DNA from: Oegoconia quadripuncta
Lineage: Eukaryota; Arthropoda; Insecta; Lepidoptera; Autostichidae
Direction of reading: 5' to 3'
Assembly: GCA_949316235.1 (NCBI GenBank)
Contig: OX438749.1
Coordinates: 7,396,914-7,460,913 of the forward strand
DNA length: 64,000 nucleotides
Position numbers and translations under genes: made by a program. A model generated the notes under the pieces. That model had not been told where the DNA came from and made no database searches. It saw only the letters and a program-made list of their open reading frames with translations. Positions 12,050 through 21,455 of this stretch are shown here, one piece after another (positions within the stretch are counted from its first letter, which is position 1; each line of letters begins with the position of its first letter).

Positions 12050-15000
12050 ATGGCACACTTCGAAACTCAATACGATGACCAACTGGTACGACTGTGTCTC
12101 GAAGCCGAACAAGACGAAATCGACCGACAACTCTATGAACTCTACGATGATGTCGCAAACCAAGGACCAACAAAATCGTAAGTTTTTTTTTCCCTTGTTT
12201 TTATTGTTATGATTCTATACCCGAACGAGTAACTTGTATGAACATGTACCAAACTAATGTAGAGGGGGCGAGTATGGGTCGGTATATAAACGAGTTGTTC
12301 TGTGGTATTGGTATCACTAACAATTAATTCGTAGTTTTGAATTTAGAACAATGTTGTCTTTGTCGACTGATGAAATACTATCATTAAATAAATTACTTAT
12401 AATAAGTAAATTTCATCGTTGTATTAGAATGTGGTATATTAGTCACAAACTGCCTAATGCCATGTTGGAGGACTTAGAGATTATGCCCTATTATACACCT
12501 TGTCGTGGTCATTCAAAAAAAAATTATGTGACTACTGGAGAGACCGATGAAATTGATGGTGTTATGCTAATGCAAGCATATTGCAAGCTGTGCAATGTGA
12601 GTATTATAATCGAGTTCTCGATTGTAATATTAATTTTGAATGTTTACTTTAACCTATACTTATTAACCTATGCACCTCTTTACAGATCGAGTTCTCAAGT
12701 TGGCGGGAAAAGAAAATCGGAATCATGTGAAGGAACTGCTTCGAAGACTCGTCGAACACTAGAATGTCAAGATTATCAAGAACCATCAACATCAAGAATA
12801 GTGCCCCCAACTGTGAGTTACTTAGATAAACTAATAGTAGAATGTACCATATGTAAAGTGTCAGTCAGCAAGCGATATTTTTCTAGCCATTTAAAGAGTA
12901 ATTTACATAAAAATAATTTAATTACTGTTCACGATAACTTAGCAAATGTTCAGGTTATTGAGAGTGCATTTGGACAAAGGGTAAAAACTTACCGAATAAC
13001 TTCAGACTCCAATATATTACATTTAGAAGTCGAAACGCCTGAATCATTTCTATTAGGAATAAAATCCACTTTATTACAACTGATGAGCAAATGCATTAGT
13101 GATTTAACCCTCATCAAGGTAAATTTTATTTTACATGCCGATTTTGTGCAACAAACAAAAGATTTACACAATTCTTTTGACTTTCAAACTTTTAATTATA
13201 GCTATTGCGTGGGGGATGATCCTGATAGCATAATTTCATTAATTTTTAAAGAAATTTCTGAAAAAGTTAGTAATTTTGAAAAGAAAGACAGCGGTTGGAG
13301 TTTGGAGAAAATCATATATCTTGATATGAATGTTAATAAATTTAACCCTTTACGCGGTTCCTCCTATATAGACTTGCCTCTTGATATAAAACACAAAAAA
13401 GCCATCGTAAATGTTAAAAATAATGACCAACAATGTTTTCAATGGGCTGTACTTTCCGCACTATATCCAGCTGCTCAACATTCTGACAGAGTAACGTCAT
13501 ATTTAAGTCATAAAAACAAATTAAATTTCACAAACATTCCTTTCCCGATGAAACTTAAAGATATTCATAAATTTGAACAGCTAAATAATATCAGCTTAAA
13601 CGTTTTCGGTTTAGAATATGTTGCTAAAGAGAAAAAAAACCAAATCATTGGGCCTTTATACTTCACGAAACATCGAAAAGAAACTCACATTAATTTATTA
13701 TATTTGAAAAATGGTGCTAGTAACTGTGGCCATTACTGCTACATAAAGAATTTATCTAGATTAGTTAGTAATCAAATCACTGCGAGACACGGCGCTGTTT
13801 ATATCTGTGACGGCTGTTTGCTGTATTTTCCAACACAGGAACAGTTAAACAATCACTATCAGTTCGATTGTAATCATATAAAAACTGATTTACCAAATGA
13901 CAAGCCGAGGAAAACCATATGGTGTGGAGAACCGCTACCTAATAACAGATTAGCCTTCAACAATTATGAGAAAAAATTAAAAATTCCGTTTGTAGTGTAC
14001 GCAGATTTCGAATCATTTTTAAAGCCCATACAAACATGTAAAAACGACCCATCTAAATCCTTCACAGCCAATATACAAAAACACGAAGTGTATAGTTTCG
14101 GCTATTATATTAAATGTTCATACAATGATCAACTTTCTGTTTATAGAAAGTATACGGGTGAAGATTGTGCCCAGGTTTTTATGAAATTTCTTAAAAATGA
14201 TTTAATTAACATCTGTCGAAAAAACTCCTTTCAGATATGTCCAGTGCCATTGACCACCGAAAATAATCGGGATGTGTTACAAAGTAGGGTATGTTTTATT
14301 TGTGAAAGTGAATTGAAAAATGATTCCACGGTATATTGTGATTGGTATACTGGCTTGTACAAAGGAGTTGCTCACTCGATGTGTGCTTCTAATTATAGAG
14401 CTCCCCGGTTTGTTCCTGTCTTTTTGCACAACTTAAATAATTATGATGCACATTTCATTGTTCACGCGCTGAATTTTGATGAGGGAGATATTGAAATAAT
14501 TCCCCAAAACAAGGAAAAGTATATATCATTTTCAAAAAAAATTAATGTTTTAAATAATACTATGACCTTGAGATTTTTAGATTCTTTTAAATTCATGTCG
14601 TGTAGTTTGGAAAAGTTAGCACAAAATCTTAAAACCGACAAATTTCATGAACTCCATAAAAATTTTCCGGATCAAGAAGATTTTAAGCGTTTGACTAGGA
14701 AAGGCATTTTCCCTTATGAATATATGACTTCATTTAATATATTAAAACAAGATTATCTTCCAGCCCAAGATAAATTTTATAACTCGCTGGTAAATGAGCA
14801 TGTTTCACTGGAAAGTTATAAACACGCAGAAGACGTATGGAATCATTTTAATTGTAAAAATATGTCTGATTACTCAGATTTATATTTAAAAACCGACGTC
14901 TTATTACTAACTGACATATTTGAGAATTTCAGAAGTTTATGTTTATCTACTTATGATTTAGACCCTGCTCATTATTTTACTGCGCCCGGTCTGAGTTGGG

Positions 15001-16406
15001 ATGCCATGTTGAAGTATACAAAAGTAAACCTAGAACTTCTGACCGATTTTGCCAAAATTGCGTTCATAAAAAAAGGTATTAGAGGCGGTATTTCTCAATG
15101 TAGCAATAGACACGCGAAAGCTAATAATATGTTCATGGAAGACTACAATAATGAATTACCTTCATCCTATTTGATCTACCTAGATGCAAATAACCTGTAC
15201 GGTTGGGCTATGTCACAATATCTCCCCATCGGTGAGTTTGAATGGGTTGATGTAAATACTAATTTCAACGTTTCAGATGATTCAGAATATGGATTCGTGT
15301 TAGAAGTTGATTTACAATATCCTGATAATTTACACGATTCTCATTCCGATCTACCTTTCTGTCCGGATAATTTATGCTCTGAAAATAGCAAAGAAAAAAA
15401 ATTAATACTAAATTTAAACAATAAAACTAAATACATCATCCATTATAGGAATCTAAAACAATGTTTAAAATATGATTTACAATTAACGAAAGTACACCGA
15501 GTACTTAAATTTAAACAAAGTATATGGCTGAAAAAATACATCGATTTAAACACAAATATGCGTACTTTAGCGGTCTCAGACTTTGAAAAGGATTTTTATA
15601 AACTAATGAATAACTCTGTCTTTGGAAAAACTATGGAAAATATCGAAAAACGGGTTAATGTAAAACTACTCACACATTGGGAGAATCGAGGTAAAGTTGA
15701 AGGTGCTCAATCATTAATATCGAGGCCTGAATTTCACAGTCTTTCAATTTTCTCAGAATCGTTGGTAGCTATACAATTAAGAAAAACTAAATTGCTGTAT
15801 AACAAGCCTATATATTTAGGTTTTTGCATATTAGATATTTCGAAAACATTAATGTATGACTTTCACTATGACTATATGAAAATTAAATTTCAAAAGAATT
15901 TAAAACTACTTTATACTGATACCGATAGTCTTATCTATCAGATATATAGTAAAAATATATATTATGACATAAAGCCCGATTTATTGACTTACTTTGATAC
16001 ATCTGATTATCCCATGGATAATAAGTATGGGTTACCGCTAGTTAATAGGAAGAAACTAGGTCTCTTTAAAGATGAAAATAATGGAAAAATATTTAGAGAG
16101 TTTGTTGGATTGAGATCAAAAATGTATGCGATTGATGTAGACCACAAATTTACAGCAAAAGCAAAAGGTGTCAATAAAAATGTGACAAAGAATTTTAATA
16201 TGGAGCAATATAAAAGTTGCTTATTCCAAAAAAAGATTCACATTTCTGAGATGTTGCGATTCAAATCTATTAAACATGTAATTTATACCCAAAAAATTAA
16301 TAAGATTTCTTTATCGCATAATGACACCAAAAGGCATTTACTGGAAAATTGTACTGATACTCTAGCTTGGGGACACTATAAATTAAGAAAAAGTGAACAC
16401 TTTTAA
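12050..16406 (+). CDS. Protein-primed DNA polymerase B (pPolB) with TIR-borne leader exon
   Basis: Replicative DNA polymerase of the element, using a protein primer at the TIR ends. Main open frame 12351-16406 (1,351 aa). Numbered from its Met, the 3'-5' exonuclease motifs are YADFES (D552, E554), HNLNNYD (H693-D699) and YLKTDVLLL (Y845, D849). Polymerase motif A is DANNLYG from D945, motif B KLMNNSVFGKT from K1084, motif C YTDTDS (D1190, D1192), and KMY is at 1257-1259. All catalytic residues are present. Residues about 360-480 hold QCFQWAV and GHYCYIKN, resembling a cysteine-protease/OTU-like fold, followed by a CDGC...H zinc-binding pattern. The preferred model adds exon 1 at 12050-12177: donor GTAAGT at 12178, acceptor TTTAG ending 12346, in frame, giving 1,395 aa. 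Alternatively it starts at 12351 from the TATA box at 12283. A further cryptic intron may lie at 12597-12698. Confidence 0.95.
12283..12290 (+). promoter_or_regulatory. TATA box for an alternative pPolB start
   Basis: TATATAAA sits in the putative leader intron, about 60 bases before the ATG at 12351 and about 30 before a TATCACT initiator-like sequence. It would allow a leaderless polymerase transcript from unique sequence, independent of the TIR promoter. Confidence 0.5.
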
Positions 16407-16777
16407 GTTATTTTTTACGTCAGGAACATTTTTTAGTTTTATATAAAAAAGTTATTATTCACACGTCGTAGCCTTATATAATTAATTAACCTATTGTGTC
16501 AAATTTTTATTACATGCGTATGTAGCGTGTAGCACTATTTTTGCAATTTGTTTCGCTTCATTGTATGAAAATAGTTTTGTAGTCGTAGTATAACGTATAT
16601 AGTATTTTGTGGGGGTCCTAGAACTCAGGTTGTTGAGCAACTAATGTGTATAGAAAATCTAAAAATGTATAAGTAAATTAAACATAGTTAATTATTATTT
16701 TTGTAATTTTAAAATGAAAGATAATACTAATTGAGATGTTAAATTGATTTTATTGTTTTTTTTTTTTTACTTTGATA

Positions 16778-16857
16778 ATATGCTGATATATGAGGGAGAG
16801 GAGGCCTTTGTCCAGCAGTGGGACATTGGGAGCTTATAATAATAATATATGCTGATA
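16778..16857 (+). mobile_element. 58-bp RTE-type 3' end nested in the Polinton, with 11-bp TSD
   Basis: ATATGCTGATA occurs at 16778-16788 and again at 16847-16857. Between them lies a short piece (GAGGCCTTTGTCCAGCAGTG and neighbours, then a TAATAATAAT tail) that matches the 3' end of the RTE-like LINE seen elsewhere in the window (for example 4905-5045 and 34055-34150). This is a severely 5'-truncated LINE insertion made after this Polinton lineage formed. Confidence 0.75.
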
Positions 16858-17050
16858 AAATCAAAGTAAAAATTAAATGAAATTTCTGTGTATATGTGGG
16901 AAGTATATGAATATATTTATCGACACTCATATAATAATAATACTGTATGATGACTAATTTTAAAAGATGTGTTGTTGTGGAGTTTCTTAGGTCGCTTCTT
17001 CTCCATAGCCATAACACCTTTTTGAAGCGATATAGTAAAAAATTTAAAGT

Positions 17051-17058
17051 TTATAATA
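17051..17058 (+). promoter_or_regulatory. Candidate TATA box upstream of the ATPase
   Basis: TTATAATA lies 69 bases before the ATPase ATG, with a T-rich stretch between. Support is by position and sequence only. Confidence 0.3.
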
Positions 17059-17126
17059 AGTGTTTTATTGTTTTTATTCCATTCCCCCATTCTACAGCCT
17101 GCAAGTAACACGCTCAATAATGAAAA

Positions 17127-17789
17127 ATGATTCATTTCATACACCCCTTCACAGCTATAGTAGCAGGTCCTAGTGGGTGTGGTAAATCAAACTTTGTCAC
17201 TAATTTTCTTAAATTTATGAAAGAAATATGTAACACTAATTTTTCACGAGTAGTATGGTGTTACGATGAAATGCAACCTTTATATAATTTGAACAACGTC
17301 GACTACAGTCAAGGTATACCGGATTTAAACATGTTTGATGGGAAGCAACCACAATTACTTATAATAGATGATCTTATGAGAGAATCCGATGGTCGTATAG
17401 TGGACATTTTTACTAAAGGTAGTCATCATAGAAACCTTAGCGTGTTTTATATAACACAAAATTTATTTCATCAAGGCAGAGGACAACGTGACATTTCTTT
17501 AAATTCAAGTTACATAGTATATTTTAAAAATCCCCGGGATAGAACACAAATACGCCATTTAGCGCGCCAAGTGTTCCCAGATAACTCTAAGTTCGTAGAA
17601 GAAGCTTATAAAGATGCTACGTCAGAAGCACATGGCTATCTAATGATTGATTTAAAGCAAAATACAGACGATATGTGTCGTTTTAAGACTAAGATATTTC
17701 CCCTCAATAGCAATTGTGTAGTTTATGTATCGAAAAAGGGTTATAAATATAATACGTATCGTGATAAAATTACAGTTAACAGTAGATAA
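17127..17789 (+). CDS. A32/FtsK-HerA-type genome-packaging ATPase
   Basis: DNA-packaging motor that would translocate element DNA into a capsid. The protein is 220 aa. Walker A is GPSGCGKS at residues 14-21, and Walker B is LLIIDD, ending at D81-D82. FYITQN at 107-112 is the Gln-containing strand usual in this family, and FKNPRDRTQIR further on holds candidate arginine-finger residues. Length and HPF(T) start fit Polinton ATPases. The start is fixed by an in-frame stop just upstream. Its stop overlaps the next ATG by one base (TAATG). No transmembrane segment. Confidence 0.93.
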   Translation: MIHFIHPFTAIVAGPSGCGKSNFVTNFLKFMKEICNTNFSRVVWCYDEMQPLYNLNNVDYSQGIPDLNMFDGKQPQLLIIDDLMRESDGRIVDIFTKGSHHRNLSVFYITQNLFHQGRGQRDISLNSSYIVYFKNPRDRTQIRHLARQVFPDNSKFVEEAYKDATSEAHGYLMIDLKQNTDDMCRFKTKIFPLNSNCVVYVSKKGYKYNTYRDKITVNSR

Positions 17790-18007
17790 TGTCTGAAGAA
17801 GCAGTGACACGAGATCGAGAGTTAGTTTTACAAGTACTAACACCTAAATATCGCAAAGCTCTATTAAAAGAATGTACTGATGACAAAATAAATCGTATCT
17901 GTGAAAGTATTTTAGATACTTTGGATGAAATCCCCATAAAGGAAGTCCGGGAATCAAAATTTAGCTTCTTAAATCTACATTGTTTCTTTTCAACAAACAT
18001 TGCTTAG
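17789..18007 (+). CDS. Short paralogue of the next gene, C-terminally lost (72 aa)
   Basis: The TPKYRKALLKEC segment followed by Ile/Cys/Asp-rich helices aligns clearly with KPKYCTALLKVC in the next gene: LL..L.PKY..ALLK.C.D..IN..CE.I...L...IP. The basic linker and hydrophobic tail of that neighbour are absent; the end (after about residue 58) is unrelated and low in charge. It starts on the last base of the ATPase stop codon. It is either a degenerating duplicate or a shortened specialised form. The helical domain may mediate oligomerisation, which is inference. Confidence 0.65.
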   Translation: MSEEAVTRDRELVLQVLTPKYRKALLKECTDDKINRICESILDTLDEIPIKEVRESKFSFLNLHCFFSTNIA

Positions 18008-18058
18008 TATTTGCTTCTAATATTAACAACATTGTAAAAATATTATCAGTCGTTTACA

Positions 18059-18388
18059 ATGGTTGGTAGAGTGACGACGCATCTAGACTTATTAAAAGCA
18101 TTACATACACTCAAACCTAAGTATTGTACAGCTTTATTGAAGGTTTGTAAGGATGAAGAAATAAATTGTTTATGTGAATGCATTTATAATATTTTAAATG
18201 GTAAAATTCCTCTGAAGAATCAAGATAAATCCAAGTTGAATAAATACAAAACTATATTGAGAAAATTGGTGTCTAAAGGTAAAAGTAACTCTCGAAAACG
18301 AATTATTATACAGAAAGGTGGAGCATTCCTACCCATTATTTTAGGTTCCGTTCTCAGTGGATTACTAAGTTCGTTTCTAAATAAGTAA
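18059..18388 (+). CDS. Small basic core-like protein with GG-FLP hydrophobic tail (109 aa)
   Basis: N-terminal helical domain (residues about 8-50), Lys/Arg-rich middle (56-82, including KSNSRKR), then QKGGAFLPIILGSVLSGLL and a short end. The order of basic DNA-binding part, Gly-Gly, and hydrophobic amphipathic tail resembles adenovirus precursor core protein X/mu, and such proteins are recurrent in Polintons and adintoviruses. Q-K-G-G|A fits the adenain-type cleavage pattern, so the protease encoded downstream could mature it. Likely role: DNA condensation in the virion or membrane interaction. It starts 51 bases after the truncated paralogue. Confidence 0.72.
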   Translation: MVGRVTTHLDLLKALHTLKPKYCTALLKVCKDEEINCLCECIYNILNGKIPLKNQDKSKLNKYKTILRKLVSKGKSNSRKRIIIQKGGAFLPIILGSVLSGLLSSFLNK

Positions 18389-18396
18389 AAATTACA

Positions 18397-19164
18397 ATGG
18401 AACATACAAAGAAAATGATACTTGTGGAACCCCACATCCTAGAAAGGATTAGAGACAGTAACCATGTTCATGAAAAGCCCTTATCCCGTCTTGATGAGGA
18501 AATGAGTAAAATCTTACACAGTAAAATTGATGATCGTGAGAAGTGGACACAGTACTCGCAAATTTTACAAAGATATTTACATTTTGCTAATAAAGAACGT
18601 CATCCCATTAAATTACCAATAGTTACAGATGACTCTATGTATGATGTTTTTAAGACTATTAAAAAGGAAGAAAGTGATGTTAAAACAATAGTTCCAGAAT
18701 TGCCAAGAATAGAGGAAGACGTAGCAGCGGAAAAACATATCTCATCACGTTACACTCCAAATTATTTATTTAAGTATATACCAAAAACATATAAAAAGAA
18801 GGGCGAGTTGTTATTGGAAGGTATATTGGATCATGAAAATATTATTAAATGGGATACCAATGGTCATGTTGTAATCAATGACGAAGTTATTGATAACAGT
18901 AATATTGTGGATTTAGTGAACGATGCCCTAAGACCATTACGACGCCCAAAACCATTAGGCTGGGAGAAGTTTGCTTCAGCTTTAAGGGATATAAAAATAC
19001 CGTTATCTTGTATAGGTAACCCAGAAACGCTTGAATATATTAATAATATTCATTCATCTGATTTAGAGAAAGACGATCCAGCTCAAATTAAAACGCCAAA
19101 GCAAAAACCTGGTGGCTTGTTTCACAAAAGAAAACTTGACTGGGAGAAATGGACTCCCATATAG
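18397..19164 (+). CDS. Conserved Polinton protein of unknown function (255 aa)
   Basis: I recognise the architecture as a common Polinton/adintovirus protein without assigned function. The N-terminal helical part has LDEEMSKIL (about 32-40) and KWTQYSQILQRYLHF (about 50-64). An acidic linker with VPELPRIEED follows. A C-terminal domain has YIPKTYKKKGELLLEGIL, then W-D-x-N-G, SNIVDLVNDALR, GWEKFASALRDI and IPLSCIGNPE. The very end is basic (KQKPGGLFHKRKLDW). KPGG|L may be a protease site. It begins 8 bases after the preceding gene and overlaps the integrase by 16 bases. Possible virion core or assembly factor, not established. Confidence 0.8.
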   Translation: MEHTKKMILVEPHILERIRDSNHVHEKPLSRLDEEMSKILHSKIDDREKWTQYSQILQRYLHFANKERHPIKLPIVTDDSMYDVFKTIKKEESDVKTIVPELPRIEEDVAAEKHISSRYTPNYLFKYIPKTYKKKGELLLEGILDHENIIKWDTNGHVVINDEVIDNSNIVDLVNDALRPLRRPKPLGWEKFASALRDIKIPLSCIGNPETLEYINNIHSSDLEKDDPAQIKTPKQKPGGLFHKRKLDWEKWTPI

Positions 19165-20231
19165 ATAATATAAATAAAATTTATTATGATGTCTCTCATC
19201 CAGCTGGATACAGTAGCATTGAAAAATTGACGAAAGCTATGCAAGGGAAAATGAATGAAAAGGATGTAAAGAAGTGGTTACAATCCCAAGAAACTTATAC
19301 TTTACATAAACCTGTCAATAGGCGATTTCCTAGAAATAAATATATTTTATCTAATTTTAATGAACTCTGGCAAGCAGATTTAAGTGACATGCGAACATAC
19401 AATCAATATAATGATGGATTTAATTATATTCTCTGTGTTATTGATGTGTTTAGTAAGTATGCATTTGCGAGACCTATGAAAAAGAAAAATTCTAAAACTG
19501 TAAAGATATGTTTTGAAAGCATATTTATTGAAGCGAAAGCTACTCCTAGACATATACAATCTGATAAAGGTACAGAATTTGTTTCAAGAGATGTAAACCA
19601 GTACTTCAAAAAGAAAAATATTAATTACTATACAACTAACAATCCGGACATAAAGGCCAGTATTGTGGAAAGATTTCAAAGAACCCTAAAAATGAAAATG
19701 TGGCGATATTTCACACATAATAATACGTATAGGTATGTTGATATTTTACAAGATTTATTATATTCTTATAATCACAGTGTCCATTCAAGTATAAAAATGT
19801 GTCCAAGTGATGTGAATTCCAGTAATATAATGACAGTATGGTCTAATTTATATGATAGGTACAACTTAAACACTTCAGACCGATTACCATTTAAAGTAGG
19901 TGATTATGTTAGAATAACGAAATATAAACACATTTTCCAGAAAGGTTATGAAACAAATTGGTCCGATGAAATATTTGTAATAGAATCCATTGTAAAAAGA
20001 CTTCCTTGGTTGGTTTACAAATTAAAAGATCTACAAAATGAATCAATAATTGGTACATTTTATGGAAGGGAATTACAAAAAGTAATCTATGACCCCACTA
20101 TTACCTACAAAATAGATAAAATAATACGCACTCGCTATTCTGGCAACAGAAAGGAAGTGCTAGTCAAATGGAAAGGATATCCTAATAAATTTAATAGTTG
20201 GATATCCGCATTAAACTTAGAAACAATATGA
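19149..20231 (+). CDS. Retroviral-type DDE integrase with C-terminal chromodomain (360 aa)
   Basis: Inserts the linear element and makes the 6-bp target duplication. Residues 17-60 hold the Polinton signature HPAGYSS and the TLHKPVNRRF helix region. The RNase-H-fold core has D77 (ELWQADL), D139 (IQSDKGTEF) and E174 (SIVERFQRTLK), with the canonical D-35-E spacing. VGDYVRI at about 250-256 is the SH3-like C-terminal domain. Residues about 320-355 (YKIDKII...VLVKWKGY...NSWI) form a chromodomain with its aromatic residues, expected to bind methylated histone tails and steer insertion. All catalytic residues are present. ATG is the upstream-most Met and overlaps the previous gene by 16 bases. Confidence 0.95.
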   Translation: MDSHIDNINKIYYDVSHPAGYSSIEKLTKAMQGKMNEKDVKKWLQSQETYTLHKPVNRRFPRNKYILSNFNELWQADLSDMRTYNQYNDGFNYILCVIDVFSKYAFARPMKKKNSKTVKICFESIFIEAKATPRHIQSDKGTEFVSRDVNQYFKKKNINYYTTNNPDIKASIVERFQRTLKMKMWRYFTHNNTYRYVDILQDLLYSYNHSVHSSIKMCPSDVNSSNIMTVWSNLYDRYNLNTSDRLPFKVGDYVRITKYKHIFQKGYETNWSDEIFVIESIVKRLPWLVYKLKDLQNESIIGTFYGRELQKVIYDPTITYKIDKIIRTRYSGNRKEVLVKWKGYPNKFNSWISALNLETI

Positions 20232-21007
20232 CGGAAGATAGTTTTTATCTTACTTTGCCAAGCAATAGTTCAACTGCATATTTCCCCCAAAATACAACCG
20301 CCAACTTTGTAACAAAGTTACCTAAAACTGTTCAATTGGAAGGAGAATGGGTTGTAGGATTAGCTGAATTTCATTATCCCTGTGCTATATTTAACGTCCA
20401 AGAAAATGAGAATATTCTTTTCGTCAAGAAGAAAGTAATAGTCGAAGGAGATGACGAATCATTAATATCAGTGGAATATAAATCCCAAATTCCTTCATTT
20501 CCTTATGATAACATCAACAATTTTCTAAAAGTATTTAATGAAAATAGCCTCCTACAAAATCAAGTGGCATTCCAAATTGATAACGACTCGAAACTTATCA
20601 CTGTTACGAACTTAACTCGCAGTGTATCATCGTTGATTTTGTCACCTACATTAAATCTTCAACTCGGTTTCGAGCCATATACAAATTTAATTGCGGATCC
20701 ATACGCTAAATACCCAGCGAACTTACAATTAGGATTACCATCACAGCTATTTATTTACTCTGATATTATTCATCCTCAAATAGTTGGAGATGTAATGACC
20801 TCATTATTTAGAATCATACCGCTAGATCCATCAAAATACAACTATGGTGCTTATAAAATGCACGTATTATCTCCAATTCATTATCTTCCAGTAATGCGCA
20901 GAGAATTTGACATAATCGAAATAGATATAAGAACAAGCATTGGTAATAGAGTTCCATTCCAGTTTGGAACTGCATGTGTTAAACTACATTTTAAACGAAT
21001 AAAATGA
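20228..21007 (+). CDS. Penton-like minor capsid protein (single jelly roll, 259 aa)
   Basis: Vertex protein of the predicted icosahedral particle. The beginning, FYLTLPSNSS..YFPQNTTANF, followed by LPKTVQLEGEWVVGLAEFHYP, is the signature of the Polinton penton homologue. Many short beta strands follow, with RREFDIIEIDIRTSIGNRVPF close to the C terminus, another hallmark of the family. I chose ATG 20228 because it overlaps the integrase stop as ATGA, as at the next junction; a start at 20198 would overlap the chromodomain. The 3' end again overlaps the next start by four bases. Confidence 0.9.
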   Translation: MTEDSFYLTLPSNSSTAYFPQNTTANFVTKLPKTVQLEGEWVVGLAEFHYPCAIFNVQENENILFVKKKVIVEGDDESLISVEYKSQIPSFPYDNINNFLKVFNENSLLQNQVAFQIDNDSKLITVTNLTRSVSSLILSPTLNLQLGFEPYTNLIADPYAKYPANLQLGLPSQLFIYSDIIHPQIVGDVMTSLFRIIPLDPSKYNYGAYKMHVLSPIHYLPVMRREFDIIEIDIRTSIGNRVPFQFGTACVKLHFKRIK

Positions 21008-21453
21008 ATTATAAGCGTGATAATATCGTTTGTCCTTATCATCATTATTATTCTAATCAAGCTGGATCAGGTGTAGGTATCATATACAGAGGTGTACCGC
21101 ATCAACGTGGTCACGGCATTGGAAGTTTTTTGGGCGGACTATTTAGATCTGTATTTCCACTCATAGCAAGTGGTGCCAAGACAGTCGGGAAAGAGGCATT
21201 AAGCGCAGGAGTAGGTTTATTATCAGATATGGTCAGGGCACAACCAATGGGGGAATCAATTAAGTCTCGACTCAAAGAAGCAAGTGCTAATTTAAAACGA
21301 AAAGCGGATAACAAAATTGATTCGCTTATGTCTGGCTCAGGGTATAAAATCAAGAGACTTCGAAAGAAACCTACCATTTCATTGAAACCATCTAAGCGAA
21401 GAGGAGTTGACAGGAAGAAAAAAAGTAATATAAAAGATATATTTTCAAATTAA
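21004..21453 (+). CDS. Basic glycine-rich core-like protein with adenain-type sites (149 aa)
   Basis: A small protein rich in Gly, Lys and Arg (predicted strongly basic), with HQRGHGIGSFLGGLFR at about 35-50, an amphipathic stretch at 50-75 (VFPLIASGAKTVGKEAL), helices to about 105, and a very basic end (KRRGVDRKKK). L-M-S-G-S|G at about 108-113 fits the adenain consensus (M/I/L)-X-G-X|G. This organisation (membrane-active amphipathic part, cleavage site, basic tail) recalls adenovirus protein VI/VII-type virion proteins. Its position between penton and major capsid genes supports a virion role. Homology is inferred, not proven. Confidence 0.75.
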   Translation: MNYKRDNIVCPYHHYYSNQAGSGVGIIYRGVPHQRGHGIGSFLGGLFRSVFPLIASGAKTVGKEALSAGVGLLSDMVRAQPMGESIKSRLKEASANLKRKADNKIDSLMSGSGYKIKRLRKKPTISLKPSKRRGVDRKKKSNIKDIFSN

Positions 21454-21455
21454 CT

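Larger units (their letters stand above)
10413..12139 (+). repeat. Left terminal inverted repeat, 1,727 bp
   Basis: This stretch is the reverse complement of 23682-25593, apart from a 185-bp segment (10586-10770) that is single here and doubled on the right. In every segment compared by eye (both ends, the intron-containing gene, the leader of the inner gene) the two arms agree base for base. Pairing stops abruptly at 12139, inside codon 30-31 of an open reading frame. The outer 850 bases (10413-11262) carry no gene that I can recognise. The inner part carries a whole spliced gene and the start of a second. Confidence 0.95.
16407..17126 (+). other. Intergenic 720 bp between pPolB and ATPase
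   Basis: No gene visible; AT-rich. It contains a 13-bp inverted repeat (16764-16776 with 16860-16872) that was once a compact hairpin and is now split by a 58-bp retroelement fragment (listed separately). TTATAATA at 17051-17058 is a candidate TATA box for the ATPase and the genes behind it. An in-frame stop at 17121 excludes an upstream extension of the ATPase. Confidence 0.7.

Noticed and set aside
20198..20227. Upstream ATG for the penton-like protein
   Set aside because: The added residues are antisense to nothing but out-of-frame with respect to the chromodomain end, and family members begin close to the FYLTLPS motif; ATG 20228 gives a tidy ATGA overlap.
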